Shown one piece after another: positions 36,805 to 46,517 of a stretch of DNA of 64,000 bases. Numbering within the stretch: position 1 is the stretch's first letter; the number at the start of each line of letters is the position of its first letter. The notes beneath the pieces are model-generated. The model was not told the origin of the DNA and ran no database searches. It saw nothing but the letters and a program-made list of their open reading frames with translations. The stretch comes from Halomonas sp. BDJS001 (GTDB lineage Bacteria > Pseudomonadota > Gammaproteobacteria > Pseudomonadales > Halomonadaceae): NCBI RefSeq assembly GCF_026104355.1, contig NZ_CP110535.1, positions 2,790,001 through 2,854,000 of the forward strand. The letters run 5' to 3'. The translations under genes and the position numbers were made by a program.

Positions 36805-38295
36805 ATGACTCCATTCACACCATGGTTTTATCGCAGCAGAGATGTGTATCGGCACTGGGCGCCTGTTTTTAGAATCATTTCGATTCTCTGGATTGTGCTT
36901 GCGCTGTTTATGCTGGTGCCTTTCATTGTGCTGCTGATTGAACAAGACCCTGACGCGCCCGCCTTCGGTGCTTCCATTCTGATGATACTTGGTGCCGCGG
37001 CGCTGACTTGGCTATTCACCTATCGCGCAGCACTGGAGCTCAAGCCATGGCAGATGTTTATTCTTACCGCCGCCAGTTGGGTCACCATCAGCGGTTTTGC
37101 CAGCTTGCCGCTAGTGCTCGGTGCGCCCCAGCTAACGTTTACCAATGCGGTGTTTGAATCGGTATCGGCGATTACCACCACGGGCTCTACCATTCTGGTC
37201 GGCATTGAACACTTCTCCGATGGCTTGAAGCTATGGCGAGGGCTGATGCAGTGGATGGGCGGTATCGGCATTATCGTGATGGGTATTGCCATCTTGCCTT
37301 TTCTTAAAGTGGGCGGTATGCGGCTGTTTCACACCGAGTCATCCGACTGGTCGGATAAAGTGATGCCCCGCACTGGCGGTATTGCCAAAGCGACGCTAAC
37401 GATCTATGTCAGCCTTACGCTAGTCGCCATTGGGAGCTATTGGTTTGGCGGCATGACGCTGCTGGACGCCACCGTACACGGCATGACGTCGCTTTCTACC
37501 GGTGGTTTTGCCAATTCTGATGCCTCCTTTGGCGCCTATAGCGAACAACCATGGCTACTCTGGATGGCCAGTTTTTTTATGCTCAGCGGCGCGCTGCCCT
37601 TTGTGCTATATATCCGTTTTTTACGCGGGTCGCACAGTGCCCTATGGCAAGATCAGCAGGTACTTGGGCTGTTAAAGCTACTGATGGCAGCGATTTTGTT
37701 ACTCACTGTCTGGCGCATCACTCAGGGCGACAACTGGTTTGAATCGCTTACCCACGTCACCTTTAACATCGTTTCTGTGGTGACCACCACAGGCTATGCC
37801 TCTGATGATTACACCCAGTGGGGGGCGCTACCCGTGGTCGCTTTTTTCTACCTGACCTTTGTGGGCGGTTGTAGCGGCTCAACCAGTGGCGGGATGAAAA
37901 TATTCCGGTTTCAGATTGCCACTTTAATGCTGCTTAACCAACTGCGTTATCTCATCCATGCCAATGGCGTGTTTACCACCCGCTATAACCAGCAGCCGGT
38001 CACCAGCGATATTTCGCGCAGCGTAGTGGCCTTCTCGTTCTTCTTCTTTATCACCATAGCAGCCCTCGCGTTGAGCCTCTCAGCCCTGGGGTTGGACTTA
38101 GTCACCGCCCTTTCCGGGGCGGCAACGGCGGTCACCAATGTGGGGCCTGGGTTAGGCGACATCATCGGCCCTGCAGGTAACTTTGCCCCGCTACCCGACA
38201 CGGCGAAGTGGCTGTTATGCATTGGCATGCTAATGGGCCGGTTAGAAATACTCACCGTTGTGGTGTTGCTAACCCCAATGTTCTGGCGGCGCTAG
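36805..38295 (+). CDS. trkH: TrkH-family potassium uptake channel protein
   Basis: A 496-residue membrane protein with the four pore-loop repeats of the Trk/Ktr family: AITTTGSTIL near 122, TSLSTGGFAN near 232, VVTTTGYAS near 325 and VTNVGPGLG near 445. It forms the K+ path at the inner membrane and works with the TrkA subunit encoded at 40177. Halophiles such as Halomonas elongata have related TrkH and TrkI. The ribosome site is weak (GAGCTGGG). It heads a four-gene cluster with a KdpD-like kinase, a KdpE-like regulator and trkA. Confidence 0.93.
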   Translation: MTPFTPWFYRSRDVYRHWAPVFRIISILWIVLALFMLVPFIVLLIEQDPDAPAFGASILMILGAAALTWLFTYRAALELKPWQMFILTAASWVTISGFASLPLVLGAPQLTFTNAVFESVSAITTTGSTILVGIEHFSDGLKLWRGLMQWMGGIGIIVMGIAILPFLKVGGMRLFHTESSDWSDKVMPRTGGIAKATLTIYVSLTLVAIGSYWFGGMTLLDATVHGMTSLSTGGFANSDASFGAYSEQPWLLWMASFFMLSGALPFVLYIRFLRGSHSALWQDQQVLGLLKLLMAAILLLTVWRITQGDNWFESLTHVTFNIVSVVTTTGYASDDYTQWGALPVVAFFYLTFVGGCSGSTSGGMKIFRFQIATLMLLNQLRYLIHANGVFTTRYNQQPVTSDISRSVVAFSFFFFITIAALALSLSALGLDLVTALSGAATAVTNVGPGLGDIIGPAGNFAPLPDTAKWLLCIGMLMGRLEILTVVVLLTPMFWRR

Positions 38296-38322
38296 CCAAT
38301 CATATTGAAGGGCAGTCGTGTC

Positions 38323-39468
38323 ATGACACTTAGAAAGTCGATATTCAAACCTGTTGAGCAGTTAGCGATCCGGCTACGCTTACCCCGCCTCTCAGAAATT
38401 CTGATCGCGCTGGCGAGTACCTTCGTTGCGCTGTTGATCGCCTGGGGCCTTTACACCTGGTTAGCGTTAGCCAATCTTTCCCTGATTTTTCTCACCGCGG
38501 TGCTTGTCAGCGCCGTGTTAGCGGGAAGCTACGCGGCGCTGCTCAGTGCTGTACTGGGCTTTCTGACATTTAATTTTTGCTTCACCGTTCCGCACTTTTC
38601 GTTAGCGGTTGAGGAGCAGGAACAGTTGCTGACCCTGCTGTTCTTTCTATTAGTGGCGCTAGTGGTTGGCAAGCTGGCTGGGGATAGCCGCCAACGCCTG
38701 CTGGAGCTTAGCGCCGCTCGCCTGGCTGAAGAGCAGGAGAGATTGCGCTCAGCGCTGCTATCGTCGGTGTCCCACGACCTGCGTACTCCACTAGCGTCGA
38801 TTATTGGCGCGGCCAGCTCACTGCGCACCCTGGATGCCCAGCTCAGCCAGCAGGATCGCTTTGCGCTATTAGATGGCGTATTGAGCGAAAGTGAACGCCT
38901 TAACCGCTATATACAGAACTTGTTGGATATGACCCGATTAGGCCATGGCGACATGAAAATTGAGCGCGACTGGGTGGCGTTTGATGATTTAGTCGCTTCC
39001 GCGCGAAAGCGCTTAGGCAGCGCCCTTGAAGGCTTCCAAGTAGAGCAGCACTGGCCAAAAGAGCTACCACTGCTTTACGTTCACCCCGCCCTGATTGAAC
39101 AAGCGCTGGTCAACGTGCTGGAAAATGCGGCGCGCTTCTCGCCCCCTAATGGCCATATCACTATCGAAGCCCAATGTTGTGACGCTAAAAGGTCGGGAGA
39201 TCAACGTTTCTTACTGTTTTCGGTTACCGATCAAGGCCCAGGCATACCCGAAGTATTACGCGAGCGCGTATTCGATATGTTCGTCACCGGTCACGAAGGG
39301 GATCGCAGCCTGCACGGCAGCGGCCTGGGGCTGGCGATTTGTCGGGGAGTGCTTGGCGCCCACGCGGGTCAAATTCACGCAAGCCCGGGGCCTGACAGTG
39401 TTGGCACCAGGATTACCATGACGCTGCCACTATTGGCACCCAGCAAAGAGGCCGAGGATGACCACTGA
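38323..39468 (+). CDS. Short KdpD-like sensor histidine kinase
   Basis: A protein of 381 residues that corresponds to the C-terminal half of KdpD. Four membrane helices of the DUF4118 type (about 22-110) are followed by a kinase core: H-box SSVSHDLRTPLASIIGA with the phosphorylated His near 150, N-box LENAARFSPP, and G boxes DQGPGIPE and GSGLGLAICRG. The N-terminal KdpD and USP domains that sense ions in full-length KdpD (about 900 residues) are absent. The start is ATG 38323; a TTG at 38305 is the upstream alternative. The stop overlaps the response-regulator gene by 11 bases. No kdpFABC is present in the window. Confidence 0.9.
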   Translation: MTLRKSIFKPVEQLAIRLRLPRLSEILIALASTFVALLIAWGLYTWLALANLSLIFLTAVLVSAVLAGSYAALLSAVLGFLTFNFCFTVPHFSLAVEEQEQLLTLLFFLLVALVVGKLAGDSRQRLLELSAARLAEEQERLRSALLSSVSHDLRTPLASIIGAASSLRTLDAQLSQQDRFALLDGVLSESERLNRYIQNLLDMTRLGHGDMKIERDWVAFDDLVASARKRLGSALEGFQVEQHWPKELPLLYVHPALIEQALVNVLENAARFSPPNGHITIEAQCCDAKRSGDQRFLLFSVTDQGPGIPEVLRERVFDMFVTGHEGDRSLHGSGLGLAICRGVLGAHAGQIHASPGPDSVGTRITMTLPLLAPSKEAEDDH

Positions 39469-40180
39469 TCCAGCGCGCGTCTTAGTGATTGATGACGAGC
39501 CACATATTCGCCACTTTTTACGTATCAGCCTCACTTCTCAAGGCTTTCGGGTGATTGAGGCGGCCAGTGGTCACGAGGGGCTGGAAAAACTCAATGCGAC
39601 AGCCCTTACGCCCAATGCCGACATTGTTTTGCTGGATCTTGGCTTGCCGGATATGGATGGTCAGCAGGTGCTGGATGCGATCCGCCAGCACAGCGAGATC
39701 CCCGTGATCATTGTCTCAGTGCGCGGTCATGAGACTGAAAAAGTGCGTGCTCTGGATAATGGTGCAAGCGACTACGTCACCAAGCCCTTCGGCATTCAAG
39801 AGTTGCTGGCGCGTATTCGAGCCCTATTAAGGCGGCGCGCCAGCCCAAGCGTTCAGCGTTTCCAGCACGGTGGTTTGATAGTCGACCTGACCGCTTACCA
39901 AGTGAGCTTGCACGGCGAGGCTATTCATCTGACGCCTAAAGAGTTCGCCGTTCTGGCCCAGCTTATAGCCTCCGCTGGGCGTGTGGTCACGCAAACGCAG
40001 CTATTGCGTCAGGTATGGGGCCCAACCCACCAGGAAGATACCCACTATTTACGCATCGTGGTGAGCAAGCTGCGTCAAAAACTAGGCGACGACCCCCAAT
40101 CACCGACTCTATTACAAACTGAACCCGGCATCGGTTACCGACTCTTTCTTGAGCCCGACAGTGAGGACAAGACCCTATGA
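39458..40180 (+). CDS. KdpE-like OmpR-family response regulator
   Basis: A 240-residue regulator. The receiver domain has the phosphoacceptor Asp in [12 protein letters not shown] near residue 60 and the Lys in DYVTKPFG near 110; the C-terminal winged helix has [12 protein letters not shown] and [18 protein letters not shown], which closely resemble KdpE. It overlaps the kinase gene by 11 bases and trkA by four, so the three are co-translated. It probably controls trk genes in place of kdp, which is inference. Confidence 0.92.
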   Translation: MTTDPARVLVIDDEPHIRHFLRISLTSQGFRVIEAASGHEGLEKLNATALTPNADIVLLDLGLPDMDGQQVLDAIRQHSEIPVIIVSVRGHETEKVRALDNGASDYVTKPFGIQELLARIRALLRRRASPSVQRFQHGGLIVDLTAYQVSLHGEAIHLTPKEFAVLAQLIASAGRVVTQTQLLRQVWGPTHQEDTHYLRIVVSKLRQKLGDDPQSPTLLQTEPGIGYRLFLEPDSEDKTL

Positions 40181-41550
40181 AAATCATCATTCTCGGTGCC
40201 GGCCAGGTCGGCGGCACACTGGCAGAGCACCTCGCCCGCGAGGAGAACGACATCACCGTCGTTGATACTGACGCCAAAAAACTGCGTGAGCTGCACACCA
40301 AAATCGACATTCGCACCGTCACCGGGGCGGGCTCCTACCCTATTGTGCTGCGTCAGGCAGGCTGCGAAGACGCCGATATGCTGATCGCCGTGACCAGCAG
40401 CGACGAGATCAATATGATCGCCTGTCAGGTCGCCCATACGCTGTTTCGCACCCCCACCAAGATTGCCCGGGTGCGCGCCACGGCGTACCTAACCCGTAAA
40501 GGCCTCTTCGCTCACGAAGCGATTCCCATTGATGTACTCATCAGCCCCGAGCAGGTGGTCACCGACCACGTACGCCGCCTGATTGAGCACCCCGGCGCCC
40601 TACAGGTGCTGGAGTTTGCCGGTGGGCTGGTACAGCTGGTGGCGGTGAAAGCCTTCTACGGCGGCCCACTGGTAGGCCAGGACTTGGCCTTTCTGCGCCG
40701 CCATATGCCCAACGTGGATACCCGCGTAGCGGCGATTTACCGGCGTAATCGAGCGATTATTCCCCGCGGCGATACGGTTATCGAAGCCGACGATGAGGTC
40801 TTCTTCCTCGCTGCCCGTCGTGATATCCGCGCAGTGATGAGCGAGCTACGCCGGGTCGAGCGGGATTTCCGCCGCGTCGTGATTGCCGGGGGCGGCAATA
40901 TCGGCGAGCGGCTGGCGGAGCATTTGGAGCATAGTCACCAGGTCAAGATCATCGAACACAGCCTGGAGCGCTGTACAACGCTCTCTGAGCGCTTGGATCG
41001 CACCGTGGTGCTCCACGGCAGTGCCACCAGCAAGCGTCTACTGGAAGAGGAGAATATCGAAGAGTGCGATATCTTCTGCGCGCTGACCAACGACGACGAA
41101 GTCAATATCATGTCGTCGCTGCTCGCCAAGCGCTTGGGGGCGAAGAAGGTGCTGACGCTGATTAACAACGCTGCTTACGTTGACCTTGTGCAGGGCGGCG
41201 AGATCGATATTGCCATCTCACCCCAGCAGGCCACCATCGGCAGCCTGCTCACCCACGTGCGCCGGGGCGATATCGTCAACGTCCACTCCCTGCGTCGCGG
41301 CGCCGCCGAGGCCATTGAAGCCATCGCCCACGGCGATAAGCAGTCATCGAAAGTGGTGGGCCGCACTATTCGTGAGATCGACCTGCCCGATGGCACCACG
41401 ATTGGTGCGATTGTGCGCGGCAAAGAGGTCATCATCGCCCACGGCGATGTGATGGTAGAGAGTGGCGACCACGTGATTCTGTTTGTGATCGACAAGCGCC
41501 GCATTCGCGATGTGGAGCGCCTGTTCCAAGTCGGTTTAACGTTCTTTTAA
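40177..41550 (+). CDS. trkA: Trk system regulatory NAD-binding protein TrkA
   Basis: A 457-residue cytoplasmic protein with two RCK units. The first Rossmann motif is [15 protein letters not shown] at residues 4-18 and the second [16 protein letters not shown] near 235-250, each followed by an acidic residue for NAD. It binds the cytoplasmic face of TrkH and gates it. The ATG overlaps the regulator stop (ATGA). The length matches E. coli TrkA (458). Confidence 0.96.
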   Translation: MKIIILGAGQVGGTLAEHLAREENDITVVDTDAKKLRELHTKIDIRTVTGAGSYPIVLRQAGCEDADMLIAVTSSDEINMIACQVAHTLFRTPTKIARVRATAYLTRKGLFAHEAIPIDVLISPEQVVTDHVRRLIEHPGALQVLEFAGGLVQLVAVKAFYGGPLVGQDLAFLRRHMPNVDTRVAAIYRRNRAIIPRGDTVIEADDEVFFLAARRDIRAVMSELRRVERDFRRVVIAGGGNIGERLAEHLEHSHQVKIIEHSLERCTTLSERLDRTVVLHGSATSKRLLEEENIEECDIFCALTNDDEVNIMSSLLAKRLGAKKVLTLINNAAYVDLVQGGEIDIAISPQQATIGSLLTHVRRGDIVNVHSLRRGAAEAIEAIAHGDKQSSKVVGRTIREIDLPDGTTIGAIVRGKEVIIAHGDVMVESGDHVILFVIDKRRIRDVERLFQVGLTFF

Positions 41551-41579
41551 AGACACGTTTAACAGGCGCTTTTGAGGCC

Positions 41580-42332
41580 CTAAATTTCTACCGCACGGCC
41601 AATAAACTCAATAGGCCCGGTGGGCAGGCCGGTTGGTGAGCCGGTTTCGTCTTCCAGCGTTAACTCAAACAGTTGGTTATCCTCAAGGGGCGGCAGATCA
41701 TCCAAGCGCAAACTGATCGGCTGCCCTGGCTCTACTAAGCCAAGCGATACCGGGGCCTGCCACCCATCTGCTTTGGTCCAAAACTCTAGCGCTTTACCTT
41801 CAGGCACTTCGAAGGTACCCAATGGGATCAACTCGATTTCCTGCCGCGATGAAGCCTGCACCACCCAACCCGCTGACTGCGTTTGCGGGGCAAGGAGTAC
41901 CACCATGTACTCAGGCGTATTTGAGACAGTCGGCTCGGTGATTTCATTAACCAGCATCACCCCAAGCACTAACGCCGCCGCTAAACCAAACCCGGCAGCG
42001 CCACGCCAAAGCGGCAAGCTATGCAGCATGCGGCGGGGTCTTGGCGACACGACAGAGGCAGGTCGAGCACGCTTACCAAGCGCTTCCCGTGACGCCAGGC
42101 TGCGCTCAATACGCGGCCATAAATAGTCGGAGGGCGTTACCGGGTCGGTGATAGCGGTATAGGGCAAGAAACGCTCTTCCCAGGCCATCACCGCTTTTTG
42201 CAACTCGGGCTCATTGGGTAACCTCGCTTCCAGTGCTTTGCGCTGCGCTAGCGACAGCGTGCCTAGGACGTATTCACCCGCCAAGGCATGGTCATCGTCG
42301 TGTTCTGGTTCGTGCTGACTGGAGCGAGTCAT
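41580..42332 (-). CDS. Anti-sigma factor, RskA-like
   Basis: A 250-residue single-pass membrane protein. The cytoplasmic N-terminus has the anti-sigma motif HALAGEYVLGTLSLAQRKALEAR, a transmembrane helix AAGFGLAAALVLGVML lies near 125-140, and the periplasmic part ends in the RskA-type domain (VSLGLVEPGQPISLRLDDLP). The ATG at 42332 overlaps the sigma gene stop (ATGA); a GTG at 42341 is an alternative. It should hold the upstream ECF sigma factor inactive until a signal in the envelope triggers its release. The signal is unknown. Confidence 0.9.
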   Translation of the reverse strand: MTRSSQHEPEHDDDHALAGEYVLGTLSLAQRKALEARLPNEPELQKAVMAWEERFLPYTAITDPVTPSDYLWPRIERSLASREALGKRARPASVVSPRPRRMLHSLPLWRGAAGFGLAAALVLGVMLVNEITEPTVSNTPEYMVVLLAPQTQSAGWVVQASSRQEIELIPLGTFEVPEGKALEFWTKADGWQAPVSLGLVEPGQPISLRLDDLPPLEDNQLFELTLEDETGSPTGLPTGPIEFIGRAVEI

Positions 42333-42892
42333 GTCATACACTCCCTTAGGCGCAGCAAACTGCGTTTTATCCAGGCTTTAACGGTGCCCAGCGGGGCCCC
42401 TGTATGCGCTGAAATTTCCGCGTGACTTAGACCATCCACATAGGCGTGAAGTACACAGTTACGCCGCTCTGGTTCAAGTTGTTCTAAACACCTATCCATC
42501 CGCTGGCCGGTCTGCCAATCGAAGGTGTCTTCGGCAACCGTCGCGTGCTGGAAATGTTCTGGATGATCCAATTCGGTCGGATCATTACTATCAAAGGTAA
42601 TTTCCCGATCACGGTAACGGATAGCATTGAGTGCCAAGTGACGGGCCACACTAAATATCCACGCCCTTGCCGAGCCCTTAGCGGGGTCAAAACTTTCGGC
42701 GCGCTGCCAAATATTGAGACAGGCATCGTGGACAATATCTTCGGCCATACCACGATCTTTAACGATTCTTACCACAACACCTAACAGTCGGGCACCCTCA
42801 TGAACGTAGAGCTGATGCAAGGCGTCATGCTCGCCACGGGCACAGCTGGCTAATGCCGCAGCATGATCAAATTCTGAAGAGTCGTCAGTCAA
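42329..42892 (-). CDS. ECF-type RNA polymerase sigma factor (SigK/RpoE-like)
   Basis: A 187-residue sigma-70 family factor with region 2 (GMAEDIVHDACLNIWQRAESF and ARAWIFSVARHLALNAIRYR) and region 4 (YVDGLSHAEISAHTGAPLGTVKAWIKRSL). The only start I find is a TTG at 42892, since a TAG lies six bases upstream in frame; the ribosome site is poor (AGGG very close), so expression may be low or the start unusual. It is paired with the RskA-like anti-sigma gene. The DUF3455 gene upstream on the same strand may be a target. Confidence 0.88.
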   Translation of the reverse strand: MTDDSSEFDHAAALASCARGEHDALHQLYVHEGARLLGVVVRIVKDRGMAEDIVHDACLNIWQRAESFDPAKGSARAWIFSVARHLALNAIRYRDREITFDSNDPTELDHPEHFQHATVAEDTFDWQTGQRMDRCLEQLEPERRNCVLHAYVDGLSHAEISAHTGAPLGTVKAWIKRSLLRLRECMT

Positions 42893-42949
42893 ACCCTAGC
42901 CCCCTGGTGACGGCACCGACGCCAGTCGTCGTTTTCACAGACAGCATAG

Positions 42950-42982
42950 CCGCTGGGGGCTCGACACACGAGCCCCCAGCGG
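42950..42982 (-). repeat. Perfect 14-bp inverted repeat between DUF3455 gene and sigma gene
   Basis: CCGCTGGGGGCTCG-acaca-CGAGCCCCCAGCGG forms a very stable hairpin 19 bases after the DUF3455 stop codon. It lacks a T-run, so it may be a transcript-stabilising or attenuating structure that lets some reading continue into the sigma gene. Confidence 0.7.
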
Positions 42983-43001
42983 AATTAGCGCTTTTCTGGA
43001 C

Positions 43002-43523
43002 TTATTCAGCTGTCCAGAAGATGTAGTCCGCCTGGTAGGTAACAACCGCCGTGGCACCATCGTGGTCAGCATCACAGGTCACATCGGGAGCAACGCCACC
43101 CTGGGTGTTCAAGCGCTGAATATAGCTAACACCGCTCATGGCGCCTTCGCCTTCAGCGGGGTTGGCTTCAACCAGCTGGAGCGGAATATTGCCATTACCA
43201 TTGGCCGCTGTGGCTAGCTGGGTACCGGTAATTTTTGAACCATCCAACGCTTCCCAGGTGGCAGGCGGGCCGTAGTAGCTTCCTACTTGTGTGCCTTCGC
43301 TGTCGTTAAGCGCAGCGTGGGGGCCTTTAAAAACCCAAGCCATGGTGTCTTCGTCGTTCATTTCACACATATAAGTGATCGCGCCAACGCCAACGGTTTC
43401 GAGCGCAACGGTGTTGCCGTCCGGTACTTGGACATCCGTAGGCGTCTCGGCCAGTGCGGCATGGCTGAAGGATGCGATCAGAGTGGCGGCCAGGGTAGCG
43501 CGCGTTAGGTGGTGGATGGTCAT
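43002..43523 (-). CDS. Secreted DUF3455 protein
   Basis: A 173-residue protein with a signal peptide (MTIHHLTRATLAATLIASFS, cleaved after HAALA). The mature chain has the DUF3455 features GAITYMCEMND, AWVFKGPHAAL, YYGPPATWEALDGSKITG, SGVSYIQRLNTQGGVAPDVTCD and a closing TYQADYIFW. Two cysteines may form a disulfide in the periplasm. The function of this family is not known; members often occur near ECF sigma or oxidative-stress genes. AGGAG lies upstream. It may be part of the regulon of the adjacent sigma factor. Confidence 0.85.
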   Translation of the reverse strand: MTIHHLTRATLAATLIASFSHAALAETPTDVQVPDGNTVALETVGVGAITYMCEMNDEDTMAWVFKGPHAALNDSEGTQVGSYYGPPATWEALDGSKITGTQLATAANGNGNIPLQLVEANPAEGEGAMSGVSYIQRLNTQGGVAPDVTCDADHDGATAVVTYQADYIFWTAE

Positions 43524-43575
43524 TTTCAGTCTCCTAAAGGTTTATTATCAGCTGCCTTAAATAGCGGCTGTATAG

Positions 43576-43605
43576 GGAATACCCATGAGGAGACGTTTTG
43601 GATGC
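43576..43605 (-). promoter_or_regulatory. Possible ECF-type promoter of the DUF3455 gene
   Basis: On the minus strand GCATCC (43605-43600) and GTATTCC (43582-43576) are 17 bases apart, about 50 bases before the start codon. The form resembles ECF promoters of the CATCC class. I did not find the same motif before the sigma gene itself, so the link is tentative. The AT-rich stretch 43606-43637 shows no feature. Confidence 0.3.
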
Positions 43606-43637
43606 ACTCTTTTAAAAAATTTTTAAAAATTAAAAAT

Positions 43638-44753
43638 TCATCGGCTAACCCCATCTATCGTGACTTGACGCGGGCAGGCATTGCCCTGTTGGTCGAACAG
43701 ATGACAGTGCTGGCCCGCGATGCCCAAACGAGAGACTTGCCCCTCTTCTAAACGGGTAAGGCCATCCAAGCGCTGGGTCAAGGGAGCGGCAATATCCGCC
43801 ACCTGCCAGTGGGCCAGGGTTTCATAGCCTAATTTTTCGGCCACCATCAGGGTCGCGTCAAGCGTCGTATCGGCCTGTTCCGGGGCGACGAAATCTTCGG
43901 CCCGCAGCCCTAGCGTGGCGTTTTCCCCCGCCTGAAGCTGCTGGCCATTGACTGCCACCGCCAGCGTTTCACCGCTGTGCAGACGCACCACCGTTTGGCG
44001 CTCACCGGGGTCGATCACCACCACTGGCAGTGTATTAATCCGCGGTGAGCCGATAAACTCAGCCACTTCTAAGGTTTGGGGAAAGTGATAAAGCGACAGC
44101 GGCGCACCCACCTGGGCAATACGGCCCTTGGATAGCAGCACAATGCGGTCGGCCAGGGTCATCGCCTCCACTTGGTCGTGAGTCACGTAGATCATGGTGG
44201 CGTTGAGGCGTTTATGTAGCGCAGCAATCTGCACCCGCATATCCACCCGCAGCGCAGCGTCCAGGTTGGAGAGCGGTTCATCAAATAGAAACACCGCCGG
44301 CTCTTTGACCAGGGTGCGGCCAATGGCTACCCGCTGGCGCTGACCGCCGGAGAGGTCTTTGGGCTTTCGCTCCAGGAGCTCGGTGAGGTGCAGCATCTCG
44401 GCGGCGTGTTGAACGCGGCGGCGGATCTCTGCCTTGTCAGTTCGCGCCAGCTTCAGGCCAAACGCCATGTTCTCTGCCACGCTCATATGTGGGTAGAGCG
44501 CGTAAGATTGGAACACCATGCCGATGTCCCGCTCCTGGGGCGGAATCTCGTTGATCCGCTGGCCATCCAGCTGCATATCCCCTTCGCTGATATCCTCCAG
44601 ACCCGCAATCATACGCAACAGGGTGGACTTACCGCAGCCGGAGGGTCCGACAAACACCACAAACTCGCCGTCTTCAATGGTGAGATCGATATCCCGGGAG
44701 ATTTCCACGCCGTCAAAGGATTTACCGATGCCGCTTAGGGTTAAACGTCCCAT
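43638..44753 (-). CDS. malK: Maltose/alpha-glucoside ABC transporter ATPase
   Basis: A 371-residue MalK/UgpC-type ATPase. Walker A GPSGCGKSTLL lies near residues 36-46, signature LSGGQRQRVAIGR near 135, Walker B VFLFDEPLSNLDAALR near 155, and histidine switch YVTHDQVEAM; a C-terminal regulatory OB domain follows to residue 371. The start ATG 44753 has AGGAGG upstream and overlaps the end of the alpha-glucosidase gene by 13 bases. It probably powers MalFG (32884-36630), which lack their own ATPase gene; the second ATPase at 56194 serves AglFG. MalK-type subunits can be shared, so this is inference. Confidence 0.9.
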   Translation of the reverse strand: MGRLTLSGIGKSFDGVEISRDIDLTIEDGEFVVFVGPSGCGKSTLLRMIAGLEDISEGDMQLDGQRINEIPPQERDIGMVFQSYALYPHMSVAENMAFGLKLARTDKAEIRRRVQHAAEMLHLTELLERKPKDLSGGQRQRVAIGRTLVKEPAVFLFDEPLSNLDAALRVDMRVQIAALHKRLNATMIYVTHDQVEAMTLADRIVLLSKGRIAQVGAPLSLYHFPQTLEVAEFIGSPRINTLPVVVIDPGERQTVVRLHSGETLAVAVNGQQLQAGENATLGLRAEDFVAPEQADTTLDATLMVAEKLGYETLAHWQVADIAAPLTQRLDGLTRLEEGQVSRLGIAGQHCHLFDQQGNACPRQVTIDGVSR

Positions 44754-46434
44754 GGCGCGTCCTCCTGGGTGTTCGAACAACGGGCAATGGCCACGCCATA
44801 GGGCGGAAGAGATAGTTGCGGAAGGGACAGTTGAGTGCCCTGCCACTCACCGGTTAGCCACGCGGAGGCATCGGCAATGGCTTCAGCGCCTTCAGGTAAC
44901 GAACGGATGACCGTTTGGCCGCTAAAATTCAATGCAATCAGTAACCGTGTTTGCTGGTAGATGCGCTCAAGACAGAGCACATCGTCACGCACAGGGTGAT
45001 AGCGCACATCGCCCTTCACCAATGCAGGTTGGGTACGGCGGAAAGCTAAAAACTCGCGGTAAGCGTTGAGCAGTGAATCAGCCTCCTGATCTTGTTGATC
45101 TACCGCCAGACTTGCGTGTGACACGGGCACCGGCAGCCAGGGCGTTGCGCTGCTGAAGCCTGCATGGCGAGCATCCGCCTGCCATGGATGCGGGGTGCGG
45201 CAGCCATCGCGGCCTTTATAGGCTGGCCAGAAGGTAATACCGGCGGGATCAACCAGTTGCTCAAAGATCAGCTCCGCTTCGGGCAGGCCCAACTCTTCGC
45301 CTTGATAAAGGCATACGCTACCGCGCTGAGTAAGGAGAAACACCATATAGAGGCGCAGCTTATCCAGCTGCCCTTCCGCCTGCCAGCGGGTCGCCAGCCG
45401 CGTCACATCATGATTACCCAGCGCCCAGCAGGGCCAGCCATCACCAATCCGCGCCTCCATTTCGGTGAGCGTATCATGCAGGTAGCCGGGGTCGGCTTTA
45501 TCGGTCAATAGATTGAACGAGTAACACATATGCAGCCGCTTACCGCCCTGGGAGTATTCCGCCATCACGCCCAGCGCGTCGTCGTCACCCACCTCGCCCA
45601 CGCTGGTGGTGCCAGGGTACTCATCCAGCAGTGCGCGTAGCCGCTCCAGAAATACAAGGTTCTCCGGCTGGGTTTTGTCGTACTGGTGGAGCTGGTAGCC
45701 GTAGGGGTTGTCGGGACGAACGCCTAGAAAGCTTTCGGTCATCTCCCGGCGTGGCGGGTTATCCTTTAGCTCGCCGTGGGTGCAGAAGTTCACCGCATCC
45801 AGCCGGAAGCCATCCACGCCCCGCTCTAGCCAGAAGCGCACTTCCTCAAGCATGGCCTCCACCACCGCAGGCGTGCGGAAATTGAGATCCGGCTGCTAGC
45901 CAGGAAGTTATGCAGGTAATACTGGCAGCGACGGGTATCCCACTGCCAGGCGCTGCCACCAAATACCGACTGCCAGTTAGTGGGCGGCGCGCCGTCGGGT
46001 TTGGGGTCGGCCCATACATACCAATCGGCCTTGGGGTTATTGCGGCTCTGGCGGCTCTCCTCAAACCAGGCGTGCTGGTCGGAGGTGTGGGACATCACCT
46101 GATCGATCGTTACCTTCAGCCCCCTGGCATGGGCTCCCTCCACCAAACGGTCGAAATCATCCAGGGTGCCAAACATCGGATCAACATCGCGGTAGTTGCT
46201 GATATCGTAACCGAAGTCTTTCATTGGTGAGGTGAAGAACGGCGACAGCCAAATAGCGTCGACGTTAAGCGAGGCGATGTAGTCAAGTTTGTCAATCACG
46301 CCTTTTAAGTCGCCAATGCCGTCGCCGTTGCTGTCCATAAAGCTACGCGGATAAATTTGGTAAATCACGGCGCCTCGCCACCAGTCAGCACCTTGGCTTC
46401 CAACGTAGTGGGATGTAGAGGGAGTCTGCATCAT
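44741..46434 (-). pseudogene. Alpha-glucosidase (GH13), frameshifted
   Basis: Together two frames encode a GH13 alpha-glucosidase of about 560 residues similar to the intact enzyme at 54477-56123. The first frame starts at ATG 46434 (AAGGA upstream) and carries GAVIYQIYPRSFMDSNGDGIGD and the substrate-site segment to HNFLAS. The second carries RGVDGFRLDAVNF (nucleophile Asp), TTSVGEVGDD (acid Glu) and LGNHDVTR. Between them one base is missing near 45896: adding a C to the minus-strand TAGCAGCC restores SQPDLNF, which matches the paralogue. It is either inactive or a sequencing artefact. It precedes malK in one transcript. Confidence 0.8.
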
Positions 46435-46517
46435 GGTTTTATCCTTGCTATCGTTTTGTTCTTGCCAGCGTTTCTGCTGATTAGTTGGCATGATGCAGGG
46501 TTGTTCACCAGATAAAA

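Noticed and set aside
43600..43640. Very AT-rich stretch before malK's 3' end as a sign of a mobile element
   Set aside because: It is only about 35 bases, with no inverted repeats or target duplication, and is an ordinary intergenic space between two genes on the same strand.
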